A DNA stretch of 19,667 nucleotides from Acidimicrobiaceae bacterium (GTDB lineage Bacteria; Actinomycetota; Acidimicrobiia; Acidimicrobiales; UBA8592). The DNA lies in NCBI GenBank assembly GCA_002715405.1, contig PAZD01000006.1:1-19667 (forward strand). The letters run 5' to 3'. A model generated the notes under the pieces. The model was not told the origin of the DNA. It made no database searches and was given only the letters and a program-made list of their open reading frames with translations. Positions 1-7,956 of the stretch are shown in pieces. Each line of letters begins with the position of its first letter. Position 1 is the stretch's first letter. The position numbers and the translations under genes were made by a program.

Positions 1-1017
1 TATCCCATTGTTCAAACTGGGATGGGATGGGTTTCGACAGCTAGGTTAACTGCTGCAACTAGCTCAGCTGGAGGTATTGGTTTCCTCGCAACTGCAACTC
101 AGACTTTTGATGAGATGAAGGAATCTGTTGCGCAAATCCAAGAGATAACTGATAAGCCATTTGGAATTAATGTCCGAACAGATGCACCTGACATCGAAGA
201 TCGATTAGATTGGAGCATCAAGTCCGGAATTAAAGTCGTATCTTTTGCACAAGCCCCGAAACCGGACATGGTAAAAAAGCTCAAAGACAGTGGAGTTGTA
301 ACGATACCCACTATCGCAGCGCGAAGACACGCTGAAAAGGTCGCAGAATGGGGAGTCGACGCAGTAATCGCTCAAGGAAGTGAAGGGGGTGGACATACCG
401 GAGAGGTCCCTACTGCAGTTCTAGTTCCGCAAGTTACGTCAGCTGTCGATATTCCCGTATTAGCTGCGGGGGGAATAACAGATGGGAAAGGGCTTATTGC
501 CGCACTCGCCTGGGGAGCTGAAGGTATAGCAATGGGTACTCGTTTCCTCCTTTCCGCAGAAAGTGGGGTACCACAAAGCGTAAAGCAAGCATATTTTGAT
601 TCGGCAGTCACAGATACGGTCCGCACTCGAGCAATTGACGGTGTTCCACAACGAGTAATTAATACGGAAATGGTTCAGGGTTTAGAATCAGCAAACATAC
701 TTCGGTTCCCTCGAGCGATGATTAATGCGATCAAGTTTCGGCGTCTAACTCAAACAACATTCTCTGATTTAATTCGCGAAGCACTCTCAATGAAGAGAAA
801 TCAGGATCTCACATGGTCTCAAGTCATGCTTGCGGCTAATGCCCCGATGCTTACAAAAGCAACAATGGTTGAAGGCAACCATGAGATAGGGATTATGCCA
901 ACGGGAGTTGGTTTGGGTGTCATAGATTCGGCGCCGCCTGTTGAAATGATCGTTCGAAGCATTATCGCTGAAGCATCTGACATCCTAATTGAATTAAATC
1001 AACAAAACTTAGGCTAG
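1..1017 (+). CDS. ipdC: Nitronate monooxygenase-family flavoprotein, IpdC-like (5' end outside window)
   Basis: The frame is open from base 1 (Tyr-Pro-Ile-Val-Gln-Thr-Gly-Met), so the start lies upstream and roughly 10-15 residues are missing; the ATG at 22 is internal. The 338 visible residues form an FMN-binding TIM barrel of the NPD/nitronate monooxygenase family: DKPFGIN at 51-57, the phosphate-binding GSEGGGHTG at 126-134, AAGGI at 155-159 and MGTRF at 178-182. N- and C-terminal stretches, including TWSQVMLAAN near the end, match my memory of mycobacterial IpdC (Rv3553), a flavin-dependent oxidoreductase acting on CoA thioesters of the steroid C/D rings. Two acyl-CoA dehydrogenase genes follow, the first 9 nt downstream, which supports that role over nitroalkane detoxification. 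A plain nitronate monooxygenase or FabK-type reductase is the alternative. The family call is secure; the IpdC assignment is inference. Confidence 0.8.
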   Translation, partial: YPIVQTGMGWVSTARLTAATSSAGGIGFLATATQTFDEMKESVAQIQEITDKPFGINVRTDAPDIEDRLDWSIKSGIKVVSFAQAPKPDMVKKLKDSGVVTIPTIAARRHAEKVAEWGVDAVIAQGSEGGGHTGEVPTAVLVPQVTSAVDIPVLAAGGITDGKGLIAALAWGAEGIAMGTRFLLSAESGVPQSVKQAYFDSAVTDTVRTRAIDGVPQRVINTEMVQGLESANILRFPRAMINAIKFRRLTQTTFSDLIREALSMKRNQDLTWSQVMLAANAPMLTKATMVEGNHEIGIMPTGVGLGVIDSAPPVEMIVRSIIAEASDILIELNQQNLG

Positions 1018-1026
1018 TTGGAAGCA

Positions 1027-2196
1027 ATGGACTTATTCTTCGACTCAAATGAGGAAGCCTTCCGAGATGAAGTGCGTAGTTGGCTTGCTGAAAACAAACC
1101 CAAAGAGGATTGGTCTCCTATGGATACGTCGGTCGGTTTCGAGCAGCATCGGACCTGGGAGCAAAAATTATTTCAGGGTGGTTGGTCAGTTCCAAGTTGG
1201 CCTGAAAAGTATGGTGGTAGAGATTGCTCTTTAATTGAGTGGCTGCTGTATGAAGAAGAGTATTACCTTTCTGGTTCACCAGGGAGAGTCAATACGAATG
1301 GAATTACTCTTCTTGGTCCAACGCTTTTTGATTGGGGGACAGAGGAGCAAAAAGATCGGTTTCTGCCAAAGATGGCAAATGGTGAAGAGATTTGGGCTCA
1401 AGGCTGGTCTGAACCCGATTCGGGAAGTGATTTAGCTAGTCTCAAAACTCTCGCAGTTCGGGACGGGGATCATTATGTACTCAATGGTCAGAAAACATGG
1501 TGCTCGAGAGGAGCGTGGGCTGACTGGATATTTTGTATCGTTCGAACAGATCCAGAGAGCGAACGTCACGCAGGTTTAAGTTACCTTCTCGTACCTGGCG
1601 ACTCTAAAGGCCTTACGAGAAGACCTGTGTCTCGTCTTGATGGAGAGCCAGCGTTTGCTGAACTTTTCTTTGATGATTGTCGAGTTGACGCTCAAAATCT
1701 TCTCGGAGAGGAAGGGTCCGGGTGGAGTGTGGCTATGGCGACAGCCAGTAGTGAGCGTGGTTTAAATTTACGCGCGCCAGGAAGATTCCTTGCTGCCGCT
1801 AATCGACTTGTAAATCTGTACAAGATAACAATAGACAAAAATCCACTTTTGCCAGTAGCTATTCGAGATCAAGTGATTGATGCTTTCGTTAATGCACAAG
1901 CTTACCGCTGGCAGGTTTACCAAAAAGCAACCTCCTTAATCGAGGGTGGAACCTTAGGGTCGGAAGCAAGCTATATGAAACTTTTCTGGTCTGAGCTCGA
2001 TATCGATATCCATGCTGCGGCCCTCCGAATGCTTGCAGAGCGCGGAGAGCTTGTAGAAGGAGCTCCAGACGTTCAAGATGATGGAATTTGGATGTCTGGA
2101 TATCTATTTTCACTGGCTGGGCCAATATATGCCGGAACAAATGAAATCCAAAGAAACATTGTCGCAGAACGTGTCCTTGGACTTCCAAGGAAGTAG
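1027..2196 (+). CDS. Acyl-CoA dehydrogenase, FadE31-like large subunit
   Basis: A 389-residue FAD-dependent acyl-CoA dehydrogenase introducing an alpha,beta double bond into an acyl-CoA. Visible motifs are the N-terminal helical domain, the FAD/substrate loop AQGWSEPDSGSDLASL at 124-139, LNGQKTW at 152-158 and the C-terminal IYAGTNEIQRNIVAERVLG at 367-385. The position holding the catalytic Glu in medium-chain enzymes (YEGT) is Ala here (YAGT). The likely base is Glu243 in SSERG, as in isovaleryl-CoA dehydrogenase and steroid FadE26-type enzymes. The sequence strongly recalls mycobacterial FadE31, which forms a heterotetramer with a smaller partner; such a partner is encoded next. I chose the ATG at 1027; an in-frame TTG at 1018 directly after the upstream stop would add three residues. 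The 9-nt gap to the ipdC-like gene implies one transcript. Confidence 0.88.
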   Translation: MDLFFDSNEEAFRDEVRSWLAENKPKEDWSPMDTSVGFEQHRTWEQKLFQGGWSVPSWPEKYGGRDCSLIEWLLYEEEYYLSGSPGRVNTNGITLLGPTLFDWGTEEQKDRFLPKMANGEEIWAQGWSEPDSGSDLASLKTLAVRDGDHYVLNGQKTWCSRGAWADWIFCIVRTDPESERHAGLSYLLVPGDSKGLTRRPVSRLDGEPAFAELFFDDCRVDAQNLLGEEGSGWSVAMATASSERGLNLRAPGRFLAAANRLVNLYKITIDKNPLLPVAIRDQVIDAFVNAQAYRWQVYQKATSLIEGGTLGSEASYMKLFWSELDIDIHAAALRMLAERGELVEGAPDVQDDGIWMSGYLFSLAGPIYAGTNEIQRNIVAERVLGLPRK

Positions 2197-2254
2197 TCAT
2201 GCAAAACTATTCCTATAGCTCCAAATATTCAATCTTGGTTGTAAGGAAACCGAA

Positions 2255-3271
2255 ATGAAATTTTGCTTCAATGACCAGCAGGTCCTTTTTGCTGAAACCG
2301 TTCGAGAGATGCTTACAAAACGATGCAGTCCTGAACATATCAATGATTTCATTTCCTCTGATATGAATTCTATGCCTCTAGTGTGGGACGCATTCATGGC
2401 AATGGGAGTTCCGGGAATGGCGGCACCGGAATCATTGGGCGGATTGGAGATGTCTGATTTAGATTCCATCTTAATAATGGAGGAATTAGGTCGATCGGCA
2501 TGTCCGGAACCAATAATGGAACATGCTGTTCTTTCGGTTCCCTTACTAACGGAATGCAATGAAGGAAATAAGTACAGCGATGTCTTAGAGGTAATCATTA
2601 GCGGCACAAAGCGCGCTTCGGTAGTATTTGATGATCAATACGCTCTTGGAGCTGACGCAGTTCAATATTTGCTGGTTTTTCATGCTGGCCAACTTCATTT
2701 GCTCGAACAAGAATCGACTAAGCTCCAAAGACAAAAATCTGTTGATGAAAGCCGCCACTTATTCTCCATCGAATGGGACCCATCTGCTAGCACCCTGATC
2801 GAAAGTAATCCTGAAAGAGTTGATTCACTAACAAAGAAGACAGAACTTCGGGCAAAAGCTGCAACGTCAGCACAATGCATAGGAGTGGCTGAATATCTTC
2901 TAGAAAAGACAGTTCAGTATGTGCAGGATCGAAAGCAATTCGGGAAACCAGTTGGGGTTAATCAAGCTATCAAGCATCAACTTGCTGATACGGGGAAAGC
3001 TATCGAATTCGCGCGTCCGATGGTACATCGGGGAGCTTGGTGTCTTAGCAATGGCCATCCAGAAACCGACCTTGCAGTACATATGGGTAAGCTACTGTCA
3101 TCTCAAGCTGTTGAGCTGGCATGCAAAACCGCCTTGCAATGCCATGGTGCTATCGCCTACACACTGGAGTACGACCTGCAGATATGGCTGAAAAGGGGTT
3201 TAACTCTGTCGTCCTCATGGGGAGATATCTACAACCAAAGAGACAGAATAGCTAATTGTTTAGGTCTTTAA
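2255..3271 (+). CDS. Acyl-CoA dehydrogenase-like small subunit, probable partner of the preceding gene
   Basis: A 338-residue acyl-CoA dehydrogenase homologue, shorter than the usual 380. The C-terminal helical domain is clear, with YVQDRKQFGKPVG at 222-234 and ALQCHGAIAYTLEYD at 293-307. The middle beta-domain is degenerate: no TEPxxGSD-type FAD loop is visible, no Glu occupies the helix-G catalytic position, and the C-terminus reads SWGDIYNQRDRI instead of YxGTxEIQ. This is the pattern of the non-catalytic or FAD-sharing subunit of alpha2-beta2 steroid acyl-CoA dehydrogenases (FadE28, FadE32 and FadE33 class). The start is supported by AAGGA at 2243-2247, 7 nt before the ATG. A 58-nt gap separates it from the large subunit. 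It is unlikely to act alone. Confidence 0.85.
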   Translation: MKFCFNDQQVLFAETVREMLTKRCSPEHINDFISSDMNSMPLVWDAFMAMGVPGMAAPESLGGLEMSDLDSILIMEELGRSACPEPIMEHAVLSVPLLTECNEGNKYSDVLEVIISGTKRASVVFDDQYALGADAVQYLLVFHAGQLHLLEQESTKLQRQKSVDESRHLFSIEWDPSASTLIESNPERVDSLTKKTELRAKAATSAQCIGVAEYLLEKTVQYVQDRKQFGKPVGVNQAIKHQLADTGKAIEFARPMVHRGAWCLSNGHPETDLAVHMGKLLSSQAVELACKTALQCHGAIAYTLEYDLQIWLKRGLTLSSSWGDIYNQRDRIANCLGL

Positions 3272-3331
3272 CACTGACCAATCATGAAGATCCCATAGAA
3301 TCCAAAGGTGGTTGTAAATACCTGCTGCAAC

Positions 3332-3347
3332 TGCAAAAATTTTTGCA
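3332..3347. promoter_or_regulatory. 16-bp perfect palindrome, possible operator
   Basis: TGCAAAAATTTTTGCA is a perfect palindrome in the 91-nt gap between the small acyl-CoA dehydrogenase gene and the thioesterase gene, ending 15 nt before the thioesterase ATG. It could be an operator for a dimeric (for example TetR-type) regulator. It resembles the half-sites of the mycobacterial KstR2 box but not its spacing. AT-rich palindromes can arise by chance, so the call is tentative. Confidence 0.3.
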
Positions 3348-3362
3348 CCTCATGGAGGAAGT

Positions 3363-3977
3363 ATGGATAACGATGTTCTTTCCGCTGCTGAAGAATTGCG
3401 TCAAGCTATTCGCGAGATAGCGCACAAAACAACTGAGCTTGACCTAACACCGGAACAGTTACGCAAAACTGCAGAACATCTAAGAATTGCGAGCAATAAT
3501 CTTCAGGGATTGAAGTTGCCTCCGTGGTGGGAGAGAGAACAAGATGACGGATCACAAACTTCACGAACTTACCGGCACAGGTCCCTTTTCCAAGGTCAGC
3601 TCCATCCATTCTCGCCGACTTTACATTGGGGCGATTGTACCGGACCCGATGGGGAGTCAGGGTACCAATTTGAAACTACGTTGTCTTCGTTATATGAAGG
3701 CCCGCCTCATGCAGTTCACGGAGGGTATATAGCTGGCCTTTACGATGAGTTACTTGGTGCTGTCCAAAGCCTAAGTCAGGGAGACACAGGGTATACCGCA
3801 AAGCTGCTTATTCGGTATAGATCATTTACTCCGACTGAAAAGAAATTGGTATTCCGAGGGTGGATAACAAAATCCAGCGGAAGAAGAATCAATGTTAAAG
3901 CCTCATGCCATGATGGCGACCGATTATGTTCGGAAGCTGAAGCTCTTTTTTTGCGCCCTAGAACAGATAGCGGATGA
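3363..3977 (+). CDS. Hotdog-fold acyl-CoA thioesterase (PaaI/THEM4-like)
   Basis: A 204-residue protein with a hotdog thioesterase domain in the C-terminal two thirds. The signature GPPHAVHGGYIAGLYDELLG at 113-132 contains the conserved HGG (119-121) and an acidic residue, Asp128, in the position that activates water in PaaI-type enzymes. RYRSFTP follows at 151-157. It should hydrolyse an acyl-CoA to free acid and CoA in the cytoplasm. The first 55 residues form an amphipathic, probably helical extension not needed for the fold. GGAGG at 3354-3358 lies 4 nt before the ATG. The next gene starts 3 nt after its stop. A role in releasing CoA during the upstream acyl-CoA oxidation is plausible but rests on position only. 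Confidence 0.85.
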   Translation: MDNDVLSAAEELRQAIREIAHKTTELDLTPEQLRKTAEHLRIASNNLQGLKLPPWWEREQDDGSQTSRTYRHRSLFQGQLHPFSPTLHWGDCTGPDGESGYQFETTLSSLYEGPPHAVHGGYIAGLYDELLGAVQSLSQGDTGYTAKLLIRYRSFTPTEKKLVFRGWITKSSGRRINVKASCHDGDRLCSEAEALFLRPRTDSG

Positions 3978-3980
3978 ATT

Positions 3981-4490
3981 ATGAACAAAATATTGTTTGT
4001 TTGTACAGGAAATGCAGCCCGCTCCGTTATGGCAGTAACGATGATGCGCGATCTCGACCCAGAAATAGAAATACGCGGAGCAGGAACGTTCTCTATCCCC
4101 GGCCTCCCAATGAGCCAACGTACCAGAGAAGCGCTATCAAAATTTGGGCTATCGGATCCCCATCACCGCAGCCATCAACTAGAAAAAGAGGATTGCGAAT
4201 GGGCTGATCTAATCGTTGTATTTGAACCGGAACACATTCAGTACATTCGACGAAATCATCCTGAAGCAAGTCCTATTACCGGAACACTTCCGCGATTGGC
4301 AAAATATCTTAAAGCTGGAAATACAGTCCTAGCTTCTAGAGTGGCAGCATTACAATTATCTGAAGTTGAAATAAACCCATGGGAAGAAGTAGAGGATCCG
4401 GCAGGTGGAGATCAAGATATCTTTAACGAAAGTGCACGAGAAATATATGGTTATGTTTCTACACTGGCGGAGAATCTGAATGGATTATGA
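3981..4490 (+). CDS. Low-molecular-weight protein-tyrosine-phosphatase family protein
   Basis: A 169-residue protein that begins directly with the P-loop of the LMW-PTP/arsenate-reductase fold: VCTGNAARS at 7-15, giving the CX5R motif with nucleophile Cys8 and Arg14. The general-acid loop is EDPAGG, with Asp139 as the acid. Both catalytic parts are intact, so an active phosphatase is expected; it dephosphorylates phosphotyrosine proteins or small molecules. The ATG lies 3 nt after the thioesterase stop, with only a weak GGA in front, suggesting translational coupling. Its own last 11 nt overlap the next gene. An arsenate reductase role is less likely because the additional resolving cysteines are not evident. 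Confidence 0.85.
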   Translation: MNKILFVCTGNAARSVMAVTMMRDLDPEIEIRGAGTFSIPGLPMSQRTREALSKFGLSDPHHRSHQLEKEDCEWADLIVVFEPEHIQYIRRNHPEASPITGTLPRLAKYLKAGNTVLASRVAALQLSEVEINPWEEVEDPAGGDQDIFNESAREIYGYVSTLAENLNGL

Positions 4491-5166
4491 AATCCCTGAC
4501 TCACTTTTGGTAATTCGCCAAAGAGCTCTAGATCGGCCACGTTTTCGAGGAGTCTTGCACTCATGGTGTTTTTTTCTCTCTATACCTGTAGCTCTTTTGC
4601 TTATAAGTACTGCTCCGTCAGCCCGATCTGCCTTTGCTGCCTTCGCCTTTTCATTTGGTATTTCAGCGATGCTAGGGATAAGCGCTCTTTTTCATCGAAC
4701 TGATTTTGATGATCGACAATGGATGCGGTTCCGACGATTAGACCACGTAGGAATTTATTTTTGTATCGCCGGTGGTTATACACCTATCGCGATGCTAGTC
4801 GTAGAAGGATGGCTCCAGAAGACTTTATTGATTTCCGCCTGGATTGGAGTTGCGCTAGGAGCTTTGCTGCGATTTTTACCTTTCGAACCTCCATATGGGT
4901 TAATGAATGCTCTTTTCCTTACACTAGGGTGGGTTGCGGTATTAGCCTTACCACGGCTTTGGGAAACCCTTGAACGCCCTTGGATGATCCTCCTTGGAAT
5001 AGGCGGCCTTCTATACACTTTCGGCGCCTTTATAGTAGGAATACGTAAGCCGGATCCTTGGCCGGAGATCTTTGGGTACCATGAAATCTGGCATCTTATG
5101 GTGGTTACAGCGGCGACGCTTCATTACGTGGTTATGGCATTCGGAGTGCTACCGTTAGGAAAATAG
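4480..5166 (+). CDS. Hemolysin III / PAQR family membrane protein
   Basis: A 228-residue polytopic membrane protein with about seven hydrophobic segments. It carries the three PAQR/HlyIII signature sites: SALFHR (His72), RLDHVGIYF (Asp88) and GYHEIWH (His201 and His205), which together form the buried metal site of this superfamily. Bacterial members are linked to membrane lipid homeostasis; the name hemolysin is historical. The start overlaps the phosphatase gene by 11 nt and has GGAG at 4469-4472, 7 nt upstream. An ATG at 4487 is in another frame. The family is clear; the physiological role here is unknown. Confidence 0.9.
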   Translation: MDYEIPDSLLVIRQRALDRPRFRGVLHSWCFFLSIPVALLLISTAPSARSAFAAFAFSFGISAMLGISALFHRTDFDDRQWMRFRRLDHVGIYFCIAGGYTPIAMLVVEGWLQKTLLISAWIGVALGALLRFLPFEPPYGLMNALFLTLGWVAVLALPRLWETLERPWMILLGIGGLLYTFGAFIVGIRKPDPWPEIFGYHEIWHLMVVTAATLHYVVMAFGVLPLGK

Positions 5167-5245
5167 ATATCTTAAAATCGAAGTTTTAACGTCGAGTACA
5201 TATCCAATTTTTTCAGAAAATGAATCCACTTCAAAGAAGTCTTTT

Positions 5246-5836
5246 ATGACCGTAGGACCACATCCAAAACCTTGGCCCGATGACCCTCGGCTAGACCCTG
5301 ACTTACTTCTGAACGGAGACACTAGAAATGTAGTAGACCACTACAGGTACTGGACTAGGGAAGCGATTATAGAAGATCTCGATACGTTAAGGCACCCCTT
5401 TCATATAGCTATCGAAAACTGGGAACACGACTTTAACATTGGAACCGTTGTAAGAAACGCGAACGCTTTTATGGCAAAAGCTGTCCACATTGTAGGGAAG
5501 CGCCGGTGGAATCGGCGAGGAGCAATGGTCACGGACAGATATCAACATGTGCACCATCATCAAACAGCTGAAGAATTTGCAAATTGGGCCAAAGGAGAGA
5601 ATTTGCCCATACTCGGGATAGATAATATTGAAAATGCAGTTCCAATCGAAACGGCTAGACTCCCTGAAGAATGCGTGCTTGTCTTCGGGCAGGAAGGCCC
5701 AGGCCTTAGCAGGCAAATGATCAGCAGGTGCGAAATGGTTTTAGAGATAACTCAATATGGATCTACTAGATCAATTAATGCTGGGGTGGCTAGCGGTATT
5801 GCAATGTATGAATGGCTAACACAGAACAAGCGGTAA
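5246..5836 (+). CDS. TrmH/SpoU-family RNA 2'-O-methyltransferase
   Basis: A 196-residue SPOUT methyltransferase with all three TrmH motifs: motif 1 NIGTVVRNANAF at 64-75 with the conserved Arg70, motif 2 FGQEGPGL at 147-154, and motif 3 STRSINAGVASGIAMYEW at 173-190 with Asn178, the residues that form the trefoil-knot SAM pocket. It should transfer a methyl group from SAM to a ribose 2'-OH of tRNA or rRNA; which RNA cannot be told. The N-terminal 50 residues are not a recognisable substrate-binding domain. It is separated by 79 nt from the hemolysin III gene. The start has only AAGAAG (5234-5239) ahead of it, partly inside a small ACTTC/GAAGT hairpin (5228-5240). Confidence 0.9.
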   Translation: MTVGPHPKPWPDDPRLDPDLLLNGDTRNVVDHYRYWTREAIIEDLDTLRHPFHIAIENWEHDFNIGTVVRNANAFMAKAVHIVGKRRWNRRGAMVTDRYQHVHHHQTAEEFANWAKGENLPILGIDNIENAVPIETARLPEECVLVFGQEGPGLSRQMISRCEMVLEITQYGSTRSINAGVASGIAMYEWLTQNKR

Positions 5837-5855
5837 CTTTCGAAGCTCAGTTCAT

Positions 5856-6323
5856 CTATTCGAATGGGGGGAAAGTCCCCTCAGTATATGCTTGTTCTTC
5901 GACCTTTCTCTTAATGCGCCATCCTTGATCAGTGCGAATGCAGGTGTCGTTGTACCATCCCCCAACAACGAATATGTGGAGTTCATCACCTGCAGGGTCA
6001 TATACCCCGTCTGCATTAACTGGAACTCCCATCGGGTTATAAAAAATTGTTCTACATGAAGCGGTATCTCCGTCAATCTCAACCAAAGATTTCCCGATCA
6101 TATGCTGAGTCATTGGGAAGATAGCTAGATTCTCTTTCAGCCATTCTTTGATCACGGGATATGCTCCTTTCCCAGCTGGCCCCCCCGAGCTTTCATAATC
6201 TAGAAAAGCATCATGAGTAAAAACACTATCCAGAAGATCCCAATCCTTAGCATCAATCGCCTCAACATACCGCACCATTAATTGTTCAATTTCTATGCGG
6301 TCACTAATTTCAGCTAATTCCAT
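5856..6323 (-). CDS. SnoaL/NTF2-like fold protein (SnoaL_4 type)
   Basis: A 155-residue protein with the alpha+beta cone typical of SnoaL-like, limonene epoxide hydrolase and ketosteroid isomerase families: an N-terminal helical pair with VRYVEAIDAKDWD at 17-29, VFTHDAFLDYES at 34-45, TQHMIG with His74 and a C-terminal strand with WRIKRK. Tyr19 aligns with the catalytic Tyr14 of bacterial 3-ketosteroid isomerase, but the catalytic Asp38 position falls on Tyr43 (Asp42 is adjacent), so isomerase activity cannot be assumed. AGGAG, 5 nt before its ATG, overlaps the stop codon of the upstream acyl-CoA synthetase gene, so the two are one transcript. Its stop is 19 nt from the convergent TrmH gene. 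A lyase, hydratase or isomerase role on the ligase product is plausible. Confidence 0.82.
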   Translation of the reverse strand: MELAEISDRIEIEQLMVRYVEAIDAKDWDLLDSVFTHDAFLDYESSGGPAGKGAYPVIKEWLKENLAIFPMTQHMIGKSLVEIDGDTASCRTIFYNPMGVPVNADGVYDPAGDELHIFVVGGWYNDTCIRTDQGWRIKRKVEEQAYTEGTFPPFE

Positions 6324-6331
6324 GTGCGCTC

Positions 6332-7873
6332 CTAAACAATCCGACTATCACGATCTCCCCAATATTCGTCACGAAGAAGCCTTTTGTACAATTTTCCAGT
6401 CGGGTGCCGAGGCAGTTCTTCGAGAAAATCAATACTTCTCGGGCACTTCACCTTCGCCAGTTGCTCTTGGCAGAAAGCAAGGAGTTCTCGTTCAACTTCT
6501 TTCCCGGCAGAGGAAGGGTCTATTAGCTGCACCACAGCCTTAACTTCTTCACCCAAATCCTCATTCGGCACTCCAAAGACCGCTACATCGAGAACCTTCG
6601 GGTGCATCGTAAGTACATTCTCTGCCTCCTGAGGATAGATATTCACACCCCCAGAGATGATCATAAACGCTTTCCGATCGGTTAAGTACAGGTACCCATC
6701 TTCATCTAAACGACCAATATCCCCTAGGGTGGACCAGCCGTTTTCTAGACGAGCATTTTTCGTTTTTTCAGGATCGTTATGGTATTCAAAGACTGAATCG
6801 CTTTCAAAATAAATCGCTCCAATTTCACCGAGTGGTAATTCATTTCCTTCATCGTCAACGATGTGTATGGTGCCTTGAATAGCACTACCGATGGTCCCTT
6901 CATGCTCAAGCCACTGTTGACTATTACAGTAGACGAATCCATTCCCCTCAGTGCCGGCATAGTATTCATGGATAATGGGACCCCACCATTCGATCATCTG
7001 TTTTTTAACGGGTATCGGGCAAGGGGCTGCAGCATGAACGACTGCCTGCAAGGACGAAACATTAGTTTTGTCTCGTATGTTCTGGTCAAGTTTTAAAAGC
7101 CGAACAAACATAGTCGGTACTGCTTGAAGAAAAGAAACGTTGTATTTATCGATGCTTTCCAACATCTCTTCAGGGCTAAATCTTGGCATCACTATAACCG
7201 TCCCGCCGATTCTATGCGTGCTCATGCAGAACCGTAGTGGAGCCGCATGATACAGAGGGGCAGGCGAGAGGTATATTGACTCTTCGCTAGCACCGAATAG
7301 CCCTCCAATCAATGCTGTGACTCTATCTACTTCTCCCAGTTTGTGCCCTGGGAGCGGTACCTTAACTCCTTTAGGTCTCCCAGTCGTCCCAGAAGAATAA
7401 AGCATGTCGGCCCCTTCAACCCTTGGGCCTATTGGATTAAGTGGTTGCTGTGGAAGGAGGTCCTCTATCGCATCAAACCCTTCAATTGGGCCTCCGACGC
7501 TTAGCCGGAGTGAAACATCGGAGATATCAGAGGCAAGTTCTTTTGCTTCGATTCCCTTATAAGGAGAGGTGATGAAAGCGAGAGCCCCGCAGTCCTTAAC
7601 AATATATTCAATTTCGGGAGCAGTTAGACGAGAGCTAATAGCTGTGTAATACAAGCCAGCATAATGAGCTCCCCAGCATATTGGAAGAAATTCGAGCCTG
7701 TTCTCGAGGCACAATGCAATATGGTCACCAGGTTGAAATCCAGCATTCTGAAGGAGATTAGCGAATTTCTCCGCATAGGTGTGAAGTTCTTCGTATGTCA
7801 TACTCTCACCGGTGTTAGACATTACAAGAGCTTTTTTGTTTGGATAACTTTCCACATAAGTACCGGGATACAT
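6332..7873 (-). CDS. Acyl-CoA synthetase (AMP-forming), class I adenylate-forming enzyme
   Basis: A 513-residue ATP-dependent CoA ligase with the full adenylation motif set: LYSSGTTGRPKG at 158-169 (ATP P-loop), YYAGTEG at 304-310 (substrate/adenine pocket), GWSTLGDIG at 379-387, DRKAFMIISGGVNIYP at 399-414 (hinge) and PTGKLYKR at 491-498 with catalytic Lys494. It activates a carboxylic acid through an acyl-AMP to the CoA thioester. It resembles actinobacterial FadD and bile-acid/steroid-type ligases rather than the mycobacterial HIP-CoA ligase FadD3. AAGGAA precedes the ATG by about 8 nt. It sits between the 3-alpha-HSD-like SDR and the SnoaL-like gene on the same strand, so it probably supplies the CoA ester for that small pathway. 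The substrate is unknown. Confidence 0.93.
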   Translation of the reverse strand: MYPGTYVESYPNKKALVMSNTGESMTYEELHTYAEKFANLLQNAGFQPGDHIALCLENRLEFLPICWGAHYAGLYYTAISSRLTAPEIEYIVKDCGALAFITSPYKGIEAKELASDISDVSLRLSVGGPIEGFDAIEDLLPQQPLNPIGPRVEGADMLYSSGTTGRPKGVKVPLPGHKLGEVDRVTALIGGLFGASEESIYLSPAPLYHAAPLRFCMSTHRIGGTVIVMPRFSPEEMLESIDKYNVSFLQAVPTMFVRLLKLDQNIRDKTNVSSLQAVVHAAAPCPIPVKKQMIEWWGPIIHEYYAGTEGNGFVYCNSQQWLEHEGTIGSAIQGTIHIVDDEGNELPLGEIGAIYFESDSVFEYHNDPEKTKNARLENGWSTLGDIGRLDEDGYLYLTDRKAFMIISGGVNIYPQEAENVLTMHPKVLDVAVFGVPNEDLGEEVKAVVQLIDPSSAGKEVERELLAFCQEQLAKVKCPRSIDFLEELPRHPTGKLYKRLLRDEYWGDRDSRIV

Positions 7874-7956
7874 AACCTTACTTCCTTTATCTGTTAGGAC
7901 TTTTCAGAGTAATTACAACATACCTCTAACAATTTGACCCGCCCAATTAGATTCTT

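Noticed and set aside
3332..3347. Palindrome as a true KstR2 box
   Set aside because: The known box has TTGC/GCAA half-sites 2 bp closer together with flanking AAG/CTT; this one does not match, so it is reported only as a palindrome.
5172..5189. TTAAAA/TTTTAA inverted repeat after the hemolysin III gene, considered as a terminator
   Set aside because: The stem is made only of A-T pairs and would be too weak; no adjoining T run.
5868..5880. GGGGA-AAG-TCCCC hairpin near the TrmH/SnoaL-like convergent junction, considered as a terminator
   Set aside because: It lies inside the 3' coding end of the SnoaL-like gene, has only a 5-bp stem and is not followed by a T tract on either strand.
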